NCBI GenBank assembly: GCA_036653735.1
Contig: JAVVTI010000012.1
Span: 1-20,665, forward strand
Direction of reading: 5' to 3'
Origin: CAVCAD01 sp036653735
GTDB taxonomy: Bacteria; Bacillota_I; Bacilli_A; RF39; UBA660
DNA length: 20,665 nucleotides
The position numbers and the translations under genes are program-made. The notes beneath the pieces are model-generated. The model saw nothing but the letters and a program-made list of their open reading frames with translations. It did not search any database and had not been told where the DNA came from. Positions 7,397 to 13,530 of the stretch are shown here, piece by piece (position 1 is the stretch's first letter; every line of letters begins with the position of its first letter).

Positions 7397-7543
7397 TTAC
7401 TTACTAAAAAAACATACATATTATTTATAAAAAACAACCTATAAACAATAACATATATAACAAAATAATATACATCATTACTCCAAAAATAACACAAATA
7501 AAAAAAGATACAAGTAAAATATATCTTCTTTAATTATTATAAT

Positions 7544-7618
7544 TGGCGCCTGATAAAGGACTCGAACCTCCGACCCAACGGTTAACAGCCGTTTGCTCTA
7601 CCACTGAGCTAATCAGGC
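7544..7618 (-). tRNA. tRNA-Asn (anticodon GTT)
   Basis: Read on the - strand, the gene forms a full cloverleaf: acceptor arms GCCTGAT and ATCAGGC, a D-arm with AGCTCAGTGGTAGAGC, an anticodon stem AACGG/CCGTT enclosing the loop CTGTTAA (anticodon GTT), and a T-loop TTCGAGT. The discriminator base is G and the CCA end is encoded. It is 75 nt including CCA. It sits alone between two protein genes, with its own near-perfect promoter. Confidence 0.97.
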
Positions 7619-7627
7619 AACATAAAT

Positions 7628-7656
7628 ATTATATTAAATAAGAGAGACTTTGTCAA
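7628..7656 (-). promoter_or_regulatory. Consensus sigma-A promoter of tRNA-Asn
   Basis: On the - strand, TTGACA (7651-7656) and TATAAT (7628-7633) are both perfect consensus with a 17-base spacer. The -10 element ends 9 bases before the mature tRNA 5' end, so the leader is only a few bases long. Confidence 0.9.
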
Positions 7657-7693
7657 CTACATTTAGTAAGTTTGATACAATAAATACTTTTAG

Positions 7694-7722
7694 TTTCATT
7701 TTTTTTGAATATAAGTTATAAT
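7694..7722 (+). promoter_or_regulatory. Probable promoter of the AAA ATPase / glyA unit
   Basis: TATAAT (7717-7722) is perfect. The hexamer 17 bases upstream is TTTCAT (7694-7699), a weak -35. The AAA gene start codon is 25 bases further on, preceded by an AGAGGTG ribosome binding site (7737-7743). It is back to back with the tRNA-Asn promoter. Confidence 0.5.
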
Positions 7723-7747
7723 TGTATTAGGAAATAAGAGGTGCTTT

Positions 7748-8680
7748 ATGGAAATAGTAGATCTTGATAGTAAGTTTAGTATGCTTGATACTTATGGAGA
7801 GTATCTTAATAAGAAAAATTTTATTACTAATCCAGCTATTGGTAGAGATGAAGAGATAAAAGAGATGATATTAATTCTATTAACCCCTGAGAAGAGTGCG
7901 TTACTTATCGGTAAAGCAGGTATAGGTAAAACAGCAGTAGTCGAAGGTTTAGGTTATAAGATGCAAAGGGGTGAAGTACCTGATGCTATTAAAGATTATG
8001 ACTTAATTAAAGTTAATATAACAAGTTTAATGGGTAATGTATCTACTAATGGAAATGATGAAAGTAAGCTACAATTATTAGTAGACGAACTTAAAACAAA
8101 GGAAAACATAATATTATTTATAGATGAGATACATTTATTAGTATCTAGAAACACTAGTAACTTAAATATGGACTTTGCTAATATGTTAAAACCAGGACTT
8201 GATAGAGGAACTATTAAGATGATAGGTGCTACTACTACTGATGAATATGAATCTTATATACTTAGAGATAGAGCTTTTCTAAGAAGATTCTTAAAAGTAG
8301 ATATTATAGAACCTAGTAAAGATGATGTAGTAAAAATTCTTATGGGAACATATCCTAAGTATGAAAAGCATAGTGGTGTATCTCTTAGTTATACAGATTT
8401 CTACAAGGAAAAAATATTTAAATTTATAGTAGAAATGACTGATGAGTATAAAAGAGTCTATGAGATAGGTAATAGATATCCAGATATAGCACTTACTGTA
8501 CTAGCTAATGCATTTTCAAATGCAACATTTGAAAATAGAAATGTACTACAAATAAAGGATGTATATGATGCAATAAAAGCCTCAAAGAATATATATGAAG
8601 ATGTTAAAATTAAAGAAATAGCAAATTTTAAGATAGAATTTAAAGAATTAATAGAAGAAGAAAAGGCAGAATTAATATAA
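7748..8680 (+). CDS. Solo Clp-D1-like AAA+ ATPase, 310 aa
   Basis: This is a AAA+ ATPase that matches the first ATPase domain of ClpA/ClpB/ClpC but stands alone. Visible parts: the IGRDEEI entry motif (31-37), Walker A GKAGIGKT (55-62), Walker B ILFIDE (122-127), a sensor-1 region ATTTDEY (161-167), an arginine finger in DRAFLRRF (174-181), and a helical lid (about 186-280) with RYPDIAL (243-249). Absent are the N-terminal Clp repeat domain, the coiled-coil middle domain, the second ATPase domain and any ClpP-docking loop. Where Clp proteins carry the substrate-gripping pore loop (KYRG), this protein has NVSTNG (97-102), with no aromatic residue. ATP hydrolysis looks possible, but protein threading does not. 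glyA starts 18 bases downstream, so the two may be co-transcribed, though no functional link is obvious. The biological role is unknown. Confidence 0.85.
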   Translation: MEIVDLDSKFSMLDTYGEYLNKKNFITNPAIGRDEEIKEMILILLTPEKSALLIGKAGIGKTAVVEGLGYKMQRGEVPDAIKDYDLIKVNITSLMGNVSTNGNDESKLQLLVDELKTKENIILFIDEIHLLVSRNTSNLNMDFANMLKPGLDRGTIKMIGATTTDEYESYILRDRAFLRRFLKVDIIEPSKDDVVKILMGTYPKYEKHSGVSLSYTDFYKEKIFKFIVEMTDEYKRVYEIGNRYPDIALTVLANAFSNATFENRNVLQIKDVYDAIKASKNIYEDVKIKEIANFKIEFKELIEEEKAELI

Positions 8681-8698
8681 ATCTATAGGAGGATATAT

Positions 8699-9934
8699 AT
8701 GGAAGACATGAAAAAGAAACTATTTGGGTATGTTGATAAGGAACTTCATAGACAACAAGATAATATTGAACTTATAGCATCTGAAAACTATGTATCTAAG
8801 GATGTACTTAAAATAACTGGTAGTATTTTAACAAATAAGTATGCTGAAGGATACAGTGGTAAAAGATATTATGGTGGATGTGAAAACATTGATGATGTAG
8901 AAAACATGGCTATAGAAACATTAAAAGAATTATTTAATGCTAAGTTTGCTAATGTACAACCTCATAGTGGAAGCTCAGCTAACATGGCTGTGTACAAAGC
9001 ATTACTTAATATTGGAGATACTGTTTTAGGTATGAATTTAAGTGATGGAGGTCATCTAACACATGGTCATCCTATTAATTTTAGTGGTCTAGAGTATCAT
9101 ATTGTTAGCTATGGAGTTGATCCTACTAGTGAAGTTCTAGACTATGATAATATAAGAAAAATAGCTTTAAAAGAAAAACCTAAGATGATTATAGCAGGAG
9201 CAAGTGCTTATCCTAGAGCTATTGATTTTAAAAAGTTTAGAGAAATAGCTGATGAAGTAGATGCTTATCTTATGGTAGATATGGCACATATTGCTGGATT
9301 AGTAGCAGCTGGATTACATAGTAACCCTATAGAATATGCAGACGTAGTAACATCTACTACTCATAAGACATTAAGAGGTCCTAGAGGAGGAGTTATTCTT
9401 ACTAATAATGAAGAAATTAGTAAGAAGATTAATAAAATAATATTCCCTGGTATTCAAGGAGGACCCCTAGAGCATATAATTGGCGCCAAAGCTATGGCTT
9501 TTATAGAAGCACTACAGCCAGAATTTAAAGAATATCAAAAACAAGTATTAAAAAATAGTAAAGTATTAAGCGATACTTTAATTACAGAGGGATTTCATGC
9601 AGTAAGTGGTGGAACTGATAATCATTTAATACTTATTAACGTTCTTGATACAACAGGTTTAACTGGTAAAGAAGCAGAGATTATTCTAGATAAAATACAT
9701 ATAACTGTTAATAAGAATACTGTTCCTGGTGATAAAGAAAGTCCATTTAAAACAAGTGGTATTAGAATAGGAACACCCGCTATTACTACTAGAGGATTTA
9801 AAGAAGAAGACGTAAAAAAAGTTGGTATTATAATATCTAAAGCTCTTAAGGATAGTACTGAAAGTAATCTATTAGTTCTTGAAAAAGAAGTACTTAGTAT
9901 TACTAAGAAGTTTCCTATATATACAGATTTATAA
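8699..9934 (+). CDS. glyA: Serine hydroxymethyltransferase
   Basis: This PLP enzyme interconverts serine and glycine with transfer of a one-carbon unit to tetrahydrofolate, supplying purine, thymidylate and methionine synthesis. Family hallmarks are present: IELIASENYVS near the N-terminus, the region NKYAEGYSGKRYYGGC, the PLP-binding stretch TSTTHKTLRGPRGG with the Schiff-base lysine at 223, and the C-terminal TSGIRIGTPAITTRG. Its 411 residues are the normal bacterial length. The start at 8699 follows a strong AGGAGG with correct spacing; a second ATG three codons later is less well placed. The gene follows the AAA ATPase gene by 18 bases and is followed by a structured non-coding stretch. 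No riboswitch is seen upstream. Confidence 0.97.
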   Translation: MEDMKKKLFGYVDKELHRQQDNIELIASENYVSKDVLKITGSILTNKYAEGYSGKRYYGGCENIDDVENMAIETLKELFNAKFANVQPHSGSSANMAVYKALLNIGDTVLGMNLSDGGHLTHGHPINFSGLEYHIVSYGVDPTSEVLDYDNIRKIALKEKPKMIIAGASAYPRAIDFKKFREIADEVDAYLMVDMAHIAGLVAAGLHSNPIEYADVVTSTTHKTLRGPRGGVILTNNEEISKKINKIIFPGIQGGPLEHIIGAKAMAFIEALQPEFKEYQKQVLKNSKVLSDTLITEGFHAVSGGTDNHLILINVLDTTGLTGKEAEIILDKIHITVNKNTVPGDKESPFKTSGIRIGTPAITTRGFKEEDVKKVGIIISKALKDSTESNLLVLEKEVLSITKKFPIYTDL

Positions 9935-9963
9935 TTTACTTCTTAAGGCCTTCTAGATCTTAT

Positions 9964-10066
9964 TATATACATAAACAAATAATCATTATTTATTTACAAT
10001 TAACTTCTATAGTTTAATACTTATAGAAGCTACTTAGTAAAAAATGATTATTTGTTTTTATATATA
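9964..10066. other. Nested inverted repeats downstream of glyA (possible structured RNA, terminator or small repeat element)
   Basis: Outer arms 9964-9987 and 10043-10066 are 24-base reverse complements with two mismatches; the inner 15 bases (9973-9987 with 10043-10057) are perfect. Between them a second hairpin is formed by CTTCTATA (10004-10011) and TATAGAAG (10022-10029). The transcript could fold into a long stem with an internal loop and a capped hairpin. The right arm ends in TTTGTTTTTATATA, so it may end glyA transcription, although the loop is much larger than in a typical intrinsic terminator. No coding frame is visible. Confidence 0.55.
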
Positions 10067-10078
10067 AGAACTTATTTT

Positions 10079-10105
10079 CTATAACTAAAACTATACTAGT
10101 TATAG
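10079..10105. repeat. Short inverted repeat in the glyA-ABC intergenic region
   Basis: CTATAACT (10079-10086) pairs perfectly with AGTTATAG (10098-10105) around an 11-base loop. It directly follows the larger nested structure. The remainder of the 411-bp gap (9935-10345) is AT-rich, without a gene I can support, up to the ABC promoter. Confidence 0.45.
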
Positions 10106-10295
10106 CAAATCTTTTACATACTATTATATTATTTTATTAATATTTATTAAGTAAAAAAAATAAATAAGTAATTTGCATACATCTTTATGAATTATATATA
10201 TTTGAGATATATAAGTACCTTTAATTCTTTAAATTACCCTAAGTAATATTATATTTATATTAAATAAGAAGCAAGTAATTATTAATAATGGTCAT

Positions 10296-10324
10296 TTTAC
10301 ATTTATTAAAGTCTTTGTTATAGT
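10296..10324 (+). promoter_or_regulatory. Promoter of the ABC transporter operon
   Basis: TTTACA (10296-10301) and TATAGT (10319-10324) are separated by 17 bases, and TGT just before the -10 gives an extended -10 element. The start codon is about 22 bases downstream, with an AAAGGA ribosome binding site between them. Confidence 0.65.
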
Positions 10325-10345
10325 GGTTTCAGAAAGGAAAAATAT

Positions 10346-10981
10346 ATGATTGAAATTAATGATTTATCCTTAATAATTAAGGATAATAAGATACTTGATA
10401 ATATAGATATTACATTCAAACCTGGTTTAATATATGGAATAGTAGGTCCTAATGGAAGTGGTAAAAGTTCATTATTTAAAATAATTACTTCTCTATATAC
10501 TAGGTACTCAGGAACTATAAATATTGATGGAAGCATAGCTAGTATTATAGAGGAAGCTTGTTTATATGATTATTTAAGTGGCTATAATAATTTATGCGTA
10601 GTATGTGATCTATTAAATATTGATAAAAAAAGAATAAATAAAATGATTGAGTTATTCTCTATGGAAAAGTATATTTATAAGAAATTTAAAACATACTCAT
10701 TAGGTATGAAACAAAGATTATACTTAGCTACTGCTTTTATTATGGAATCAGATATTATAATACTTGATGAACCTACTAATGGATTAGATCCAATAGGTAT
10801 AATAGAACTTAAAAAATATGTAAAGAGTCTTAATAAGACAGTTCTTTATTCAACACACTCTATACTAGATATCAATAATTTTTGTGATAGAGTAGTATTC
10901 CTTAAAGAAGGAAAACTAATGCTTAATACTGTTAATAAAAATGATATAGAGAGTGTTTTTAGAAAGGTGTATAATATATGA
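10346..10981 (+). CDS. ABC transporter ATP-binding protein (BcrA/NatA-like)
   Basis: This is the ATPase subunit of a membrane exporter. Motifs: Walker A GPNGSGKS (34-41), signature YSLGMKQR (117-124), Walker B IIILDEP (137-143) followed by TNGLDP, and the H-loop His171. In the Q-loop position it has IIEEACLYDYLSGYNNL (about 67-83), where Glu replaces the usual Gln; this IEE form is typical of the bacitracin/lantibiotic resistance (BcrA) type. At 211 residues it is short, lacking most of the C-terminal extension of that family. Its TGA stop overlaps the permease start codon (ATGA), so the two subunits are translationally coupled. The substrate is unknown; export of a peptide, antibiotic or lipid-like compound is inferred only from the subfamily. 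Confidence 0.92.
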   Translation: MIEINDLSLIIKDNKILDNIDITFKPGLIYGIVGPNGSGKSSLFKIITSLYTRYSGTINIDGSIASIIEEACLYDYLSGYNNLCVVCDLLNIDKKRINKMIELFSMEKYIYKKFKTYSLGMKQRLYLATAFIMESDIIILDEPTNGLDPIGIIELKKYVKSLNKTVLYSTHSILDINNFCDRVVFLKEGKLMLNTVNKNDIESVFRKVYNI

Positions 10982-11718
10982 TTAAGAGTGAAGCAAGAAA
11001 AGAATATAACAAAATAAGCAATTTATTAATGCTTATTATATTACCAGTTGGATTATACTTAGTACTATATTTATTTAATAGAAATACAACTCTAAGTTAT
11101 AAAGAATTTAAAAACATTACTTTTACATATTGTATATTTATAAGCATTATCTTACTTATTAAGAGTGCTAGTAATTATATTTACGAGGTAAGTCATGGTA
11201 CTATTAAATTACTTGTTAAAATAAAACATAATAGAATAAATATAATATTAAGTAAAATGTTTATTATTCTATTAATATTTATAATACTTATGTTAAATAT
11301 ACTTATGTTTTCTATTATGTTTTCTTTAATTAATGGTAATATCATAACTAATATATATTATTATATAGGTGACTTTATAATAAACTGTATACCTTTATTA
11401 TTTATCGTTTACTTATCTTTCTTCTTATCTATACTAACTAGTAGTATAACATTTTCTATAATAAGTAGTACATTATTACTAGTTATGGGTGGTACTCTTT
11501 TTGAAAACATACTCAAATTAAAGATAACTATTGTTAAGTATACATTTTTACCTTATTTAGATTTCATAGTACTTAGAAATGAGGAGTATCTAGACTATAT
11601 TCTAGGTACTTATAATGTTAAACTAAACATAAATATCGCAGTAGTTGTACTTACTATATATATAGGAATATTATTTATTATATCTTGTTTATATTTTAAA
11701 AAGAAAAACATCAACTAA
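10978..11718 (+). CDS. ABC-2-like transporter permease, six predicted membrane helices
   Basis: This is the membrane partner of the preceding ATPase. The 246-residue protein has a charged N-terminus (MIKSEARKEYNKI) and about six hydrophobic helices near residues 14-33, 46-64, 88-114, 127-150, 154-174 and 216-238, ending in a Lys-rich cytosolic tail. This is the layout of ABC-2-type permeases with a BcrA-like ATPase. No sequence motif gives the substrate. The start codon overlaps the ATPase stop by four bases. Its last 8 bases overlap the end of the convergent SufBD-like gene, so no terminator separates them. Confidence 0.85.
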   Translation: MIKSEARKEYNKISNLLMLIILPVGLYLVLYLFNRNTTLSYKEFKNITFTYCIFISIILLIKSASNYIYEVSHGTIKLLVKIKHNRINIILSKMFIILLIFIILMLNILMFSIMFSLINGNIITNIYYYIGDFIINCIPLLFIVYLSFFLSILTSSITFSIISSTLLLVMGGTLFENILKLKITIVKYTFLPYLDFIVLRNEEYLDYILGTYNVKLNINIAVVVLTIYIGILFIISCLYFKKKNIN

Positions 11719-12619
11719 TAAATGATTTTATTATTATATCCTGTGCTTCATTTTCACTTAAACCAAGTGTCATAAGTTTCATTATTTGTTCTTCATTTAT
11801 TTTCCCTATAGCTGCTTCATGTGTAATAGTTGCTAATATATTTGATGCTACTATTTTAGGAGTAGATGTTACCTTTGCATTATCAAGAAGTACTGCATTA
11901 CATTCTACATGACCATTACATAAGTTATTTCCATTTACTTTAGAAGAAAATGTTTGAACTGATTTATCCTTAGCTACACTCTTAGATATAATAGTAGCAC
12001 TTGAGTTTTTACCAAAAAGCTTAATATTAAAAGAAGTAGAAGCCTTTTGATTAAAGTTTGTTAGTATTTTCTCATTTACTATTATACTAGAATCACTTGG
12101 TATAGCACCTTTTAATATTCTTTTAGTATTATCAATTCCCTCTATTTGAGAAGTATCTATCTCTAAGTGAGAACTAGGAGACATATCAAGAAGAGTTGTT
12201 GTATTTATTGTTCTCTTAAAGAATGAACCACACCCATAATGTTTTTCAATATAATGAACTTTAGAATTCTCTTTTATATGAAATATATGAATGCCACTAT
12301 GTTTAGTATCTACATCACATGAATTCTCTATTGCACATCCTACAAGAATTTCAACAAAGGAGTTTGCTCCAACATATATATCATTTGTAATATTATCTTC
12401 TATTCCAGCTTGATCAATAATAGCGGGAAGGGATACAGTTTCTACTGAGTTATCCTTTATATATATATTTAATCCTATAGTATCTATTTTCTTTTCTATT
12501 CTAACATTTATATTAGATGAAGTATCAATATTTGATGCATTATATCTTATATTGTATGCCATATTATCTTTTATATTAGGCACTACCTGATTAAGCAGTT
12601 TTTTTAAGTTATTATTCAT
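11711..12619 (-). CDS. SufB/SufD-like Fe-S cluster scaffold protein (SmsB type)
   Basis: This is the scaffold subunit of a minimal Fe-S cluster assembly system. It has the SufBD beta-helix region and C-terminal signature: GHVECNAVLLDNAKV (236-250), TPKI (253-256), THEAAIGKI (266-274, with His267 and Glu268), then the helical end GLSENEAQDIII. At 302 residues it is shorter than SufB or SufD (about 420-480), as expected for the two-gene system called SMS, in which one SufBD-like protein works with SufC. Cys240 aligns with the conserved QC of SufB, but the next SufB cysteine (in GDKC) is Ala248 here. Other candidate ligands are Cys95, Cys101, Cys130 and Cys234. Its start overlaps the end of the sufC-like gene by 8 bases. 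No cysteine desulfurase or SufU gene is in the window. Confidence in the family is high; the SMS label is my inference. Confidence 0.88.
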   Translation of the reverse strand: MNNNLKKLLNQVVPNIKDNMAYNIRYNASNIDTSSNINVRIEKKIDTIGLNIYIKDNSVETVSLPAIIDQAGIEDNITNDIYVGANSFVEILVGCAIENSCDVDTKHSGIHIFHIKENSKVHYIEKHYGCGSFFKRTINTTTLLDMSPSSHLEIDTSQIEGIDNTKRILKGAIPSDSSIIVNEKILTNFNQKASTSFNIKLFGKNSSATIISKSVAKDKSVQTFSSKVNGNNLCNGHVECNAVLLDNAKVTSTPKIVASNILATITHEAAIGKINEEQIMKLMTLGLSENEAQDIIIKSFIS

Positions 12620-13319
12620 ATGACTCTCCCTTACACGTAGAACATAGTGAATGCTGTAGCTTTATATTTTCCTTCTTCCCATAGTATACAGCACGTCCAC
12701 CTTCCATTAGAAGTATTTTATCCGCTATATCTATCATTTGCTTATTATGTGATACTATTATAATTGTTTTTGATTTATCTTTTTTTAAGTCCTTAAATAT
12801 CTTTATAAGAAAGTTAAAACTCCACAAATCTATCCCACTTTCTGGTTCATCAAATATTAGAAGAGAACTTTCCTTACATAAGATAGAAGCTATTTCTATT
12901 CTTTTAGCTTCACCTCCTGAAAGAGAAGATGATAAAGTCCTATTTTCATATTCCTTAGCACATAATCCCACTCTTGAAAGAATATATTTTATATCTGGAG
13001 TTTCCAAGTTCTTATCACTTGCTATAGATAATATATCCTTCACTGTTAGTTCCTTAAATACAATAGGTGTTTGAAAAGAATAAGAAATTCCCTTCTTACT
13101 ACGATTAGGAACAGAAGTATGTGTTATATCCTCATTATTAAATATTATTTTACCTTTATCTGGAGTATATATTCCCATTATAAGTTTAGAAAGTGTTGTT
13201 TTACCACTTCCATTAGGACCTGTTATAACAAGAAGTTCATTATTATTTATATCTAAAGAAATATCTTTTAATATTTCTTTATTATTTAGTGTTAATGAAA
13301 TATCTTTTAGTTGTAGCAT
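12612..13319 (-). CDS. sufC: SufC-like ATPase of Fe-S cluster assembly (SmsC type)
   Basis: This is a cytosolic ABC-type ATPase that powers conformational changes of the SufBD-like scaffold; it is not a transporter. Motifs: Walker A GPNGSGKT (34-41), Q-loop SFQTP with Gln83, signature LSGGEAKR (133-140), Walker B LLIFDEPESGID (153-164) and H-loop His191. DEPESGIDL in place of the usual DEPTSGLD, and LSGGEAKRIEIA, are SufC-type features. The C-terminus has two cysteines (CSTC, 226-229) that could bind metal or a cluster; I cannot confirm this. A strong AAAGGAGG ribosome binding site and a consensus promoter lie directly upstream, making this the first gene of a two-gene operon. Confidence 0.9.
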   Translation of the reverse strand: MLQLKDISLTLNNKEILKDISLDINNNELLVITGPNGSGKTTLSKLIMGIYTPDKGKIIFNNEDITHTSVPNRSKKGISYSFQTPIVFKELTVKDILSIASDKNLETPDIKYILSRVGLCAKEYENRTLSSSLSGGEAKRIEIASILCKESSLLIFDEPESGIDLWSFNFLIKIFKDLKKDKSKTIIIVSHNKQMIDIADKILLMEGGRAVYYGKKENIKLQHSLCSTCKGESYE

Positions 13320-13342
13320 ACATTTCCTCCTTTAATAGAAAT

Positions 13343-13371
13343 ATTATAATCTTTCTAATATAAATAGTCAA
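13343..13371 (-). promoter_or_regulatory. Sigma-A promoter of the sufC-sufBD-like operon
   Basis: On the - strand, TTGACT (13366-13371) and TATAAT (13343-13348) are separated by exactly 17 bases. The start codon is 23 bases beyond the -10 element, leaving a very short leader with the AAAGGAGG ribosome binding site. There is no room for a riboswitch; no clear repressor palindrome is seen. Confidence 0.85.
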
Positions 13372-13477
13372 TTTATTAGTTTAAGATTATAAGCCATAAG
13401 AAATGTATAAATAAGTACTTATATTAAGAACTACTATAATAAAGAAAAAAAGACAATTACTAATTATAAGAAAATGC

Positions 13478-13506
13478 TTGTAAAAATCAAGAAAATAAGT
13501 TAAAAT
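13478..13506 (+). promoter_or_regulatory. Probable promoter of the 613-aa surface protein gene
   Basis: TTGTAA (13478-13483) and TAAAAT (13501-13506) are separated by 17 bases. The start codon is 24 bases downstream, with AGAGGG as ribosome binding site. The 13372-13477 stretch is AT-rich with no gene visible. Confidence 0.55.
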
Positions 13507-13530
13507 TGTTTATAGGGTATAGAGGGTGAA

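Noticed and set aside
7380..7400. Possible PerR box upstream of the rubredoxin operon (TTATAAT followed by a weak mirror half)
   Set aside because: The second half matches the PerR inverted repeat poorly, and the TTATAAT is fully explained by the extended -10 promoter.
9945..9960. Short palindrome AAGGCCTT just after glyA
   Set aside because: It is only 8 bases, has no T-tract, and is not part of the larger inverted repeats; chance is sufficient.
10318..10536. Open frame on the - strand across the ABC ATPase start
   Set aside because: It is a shadow of the Walker A region of the ABC ATPase gene and runs over that gene's promoter; nothing supports expression.
13071..13256. Open frame of 61 codons on the + strand
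   Set aside because: It is antisense inside the sufC-like gene, with no recognisable product and no ribosome binding site.
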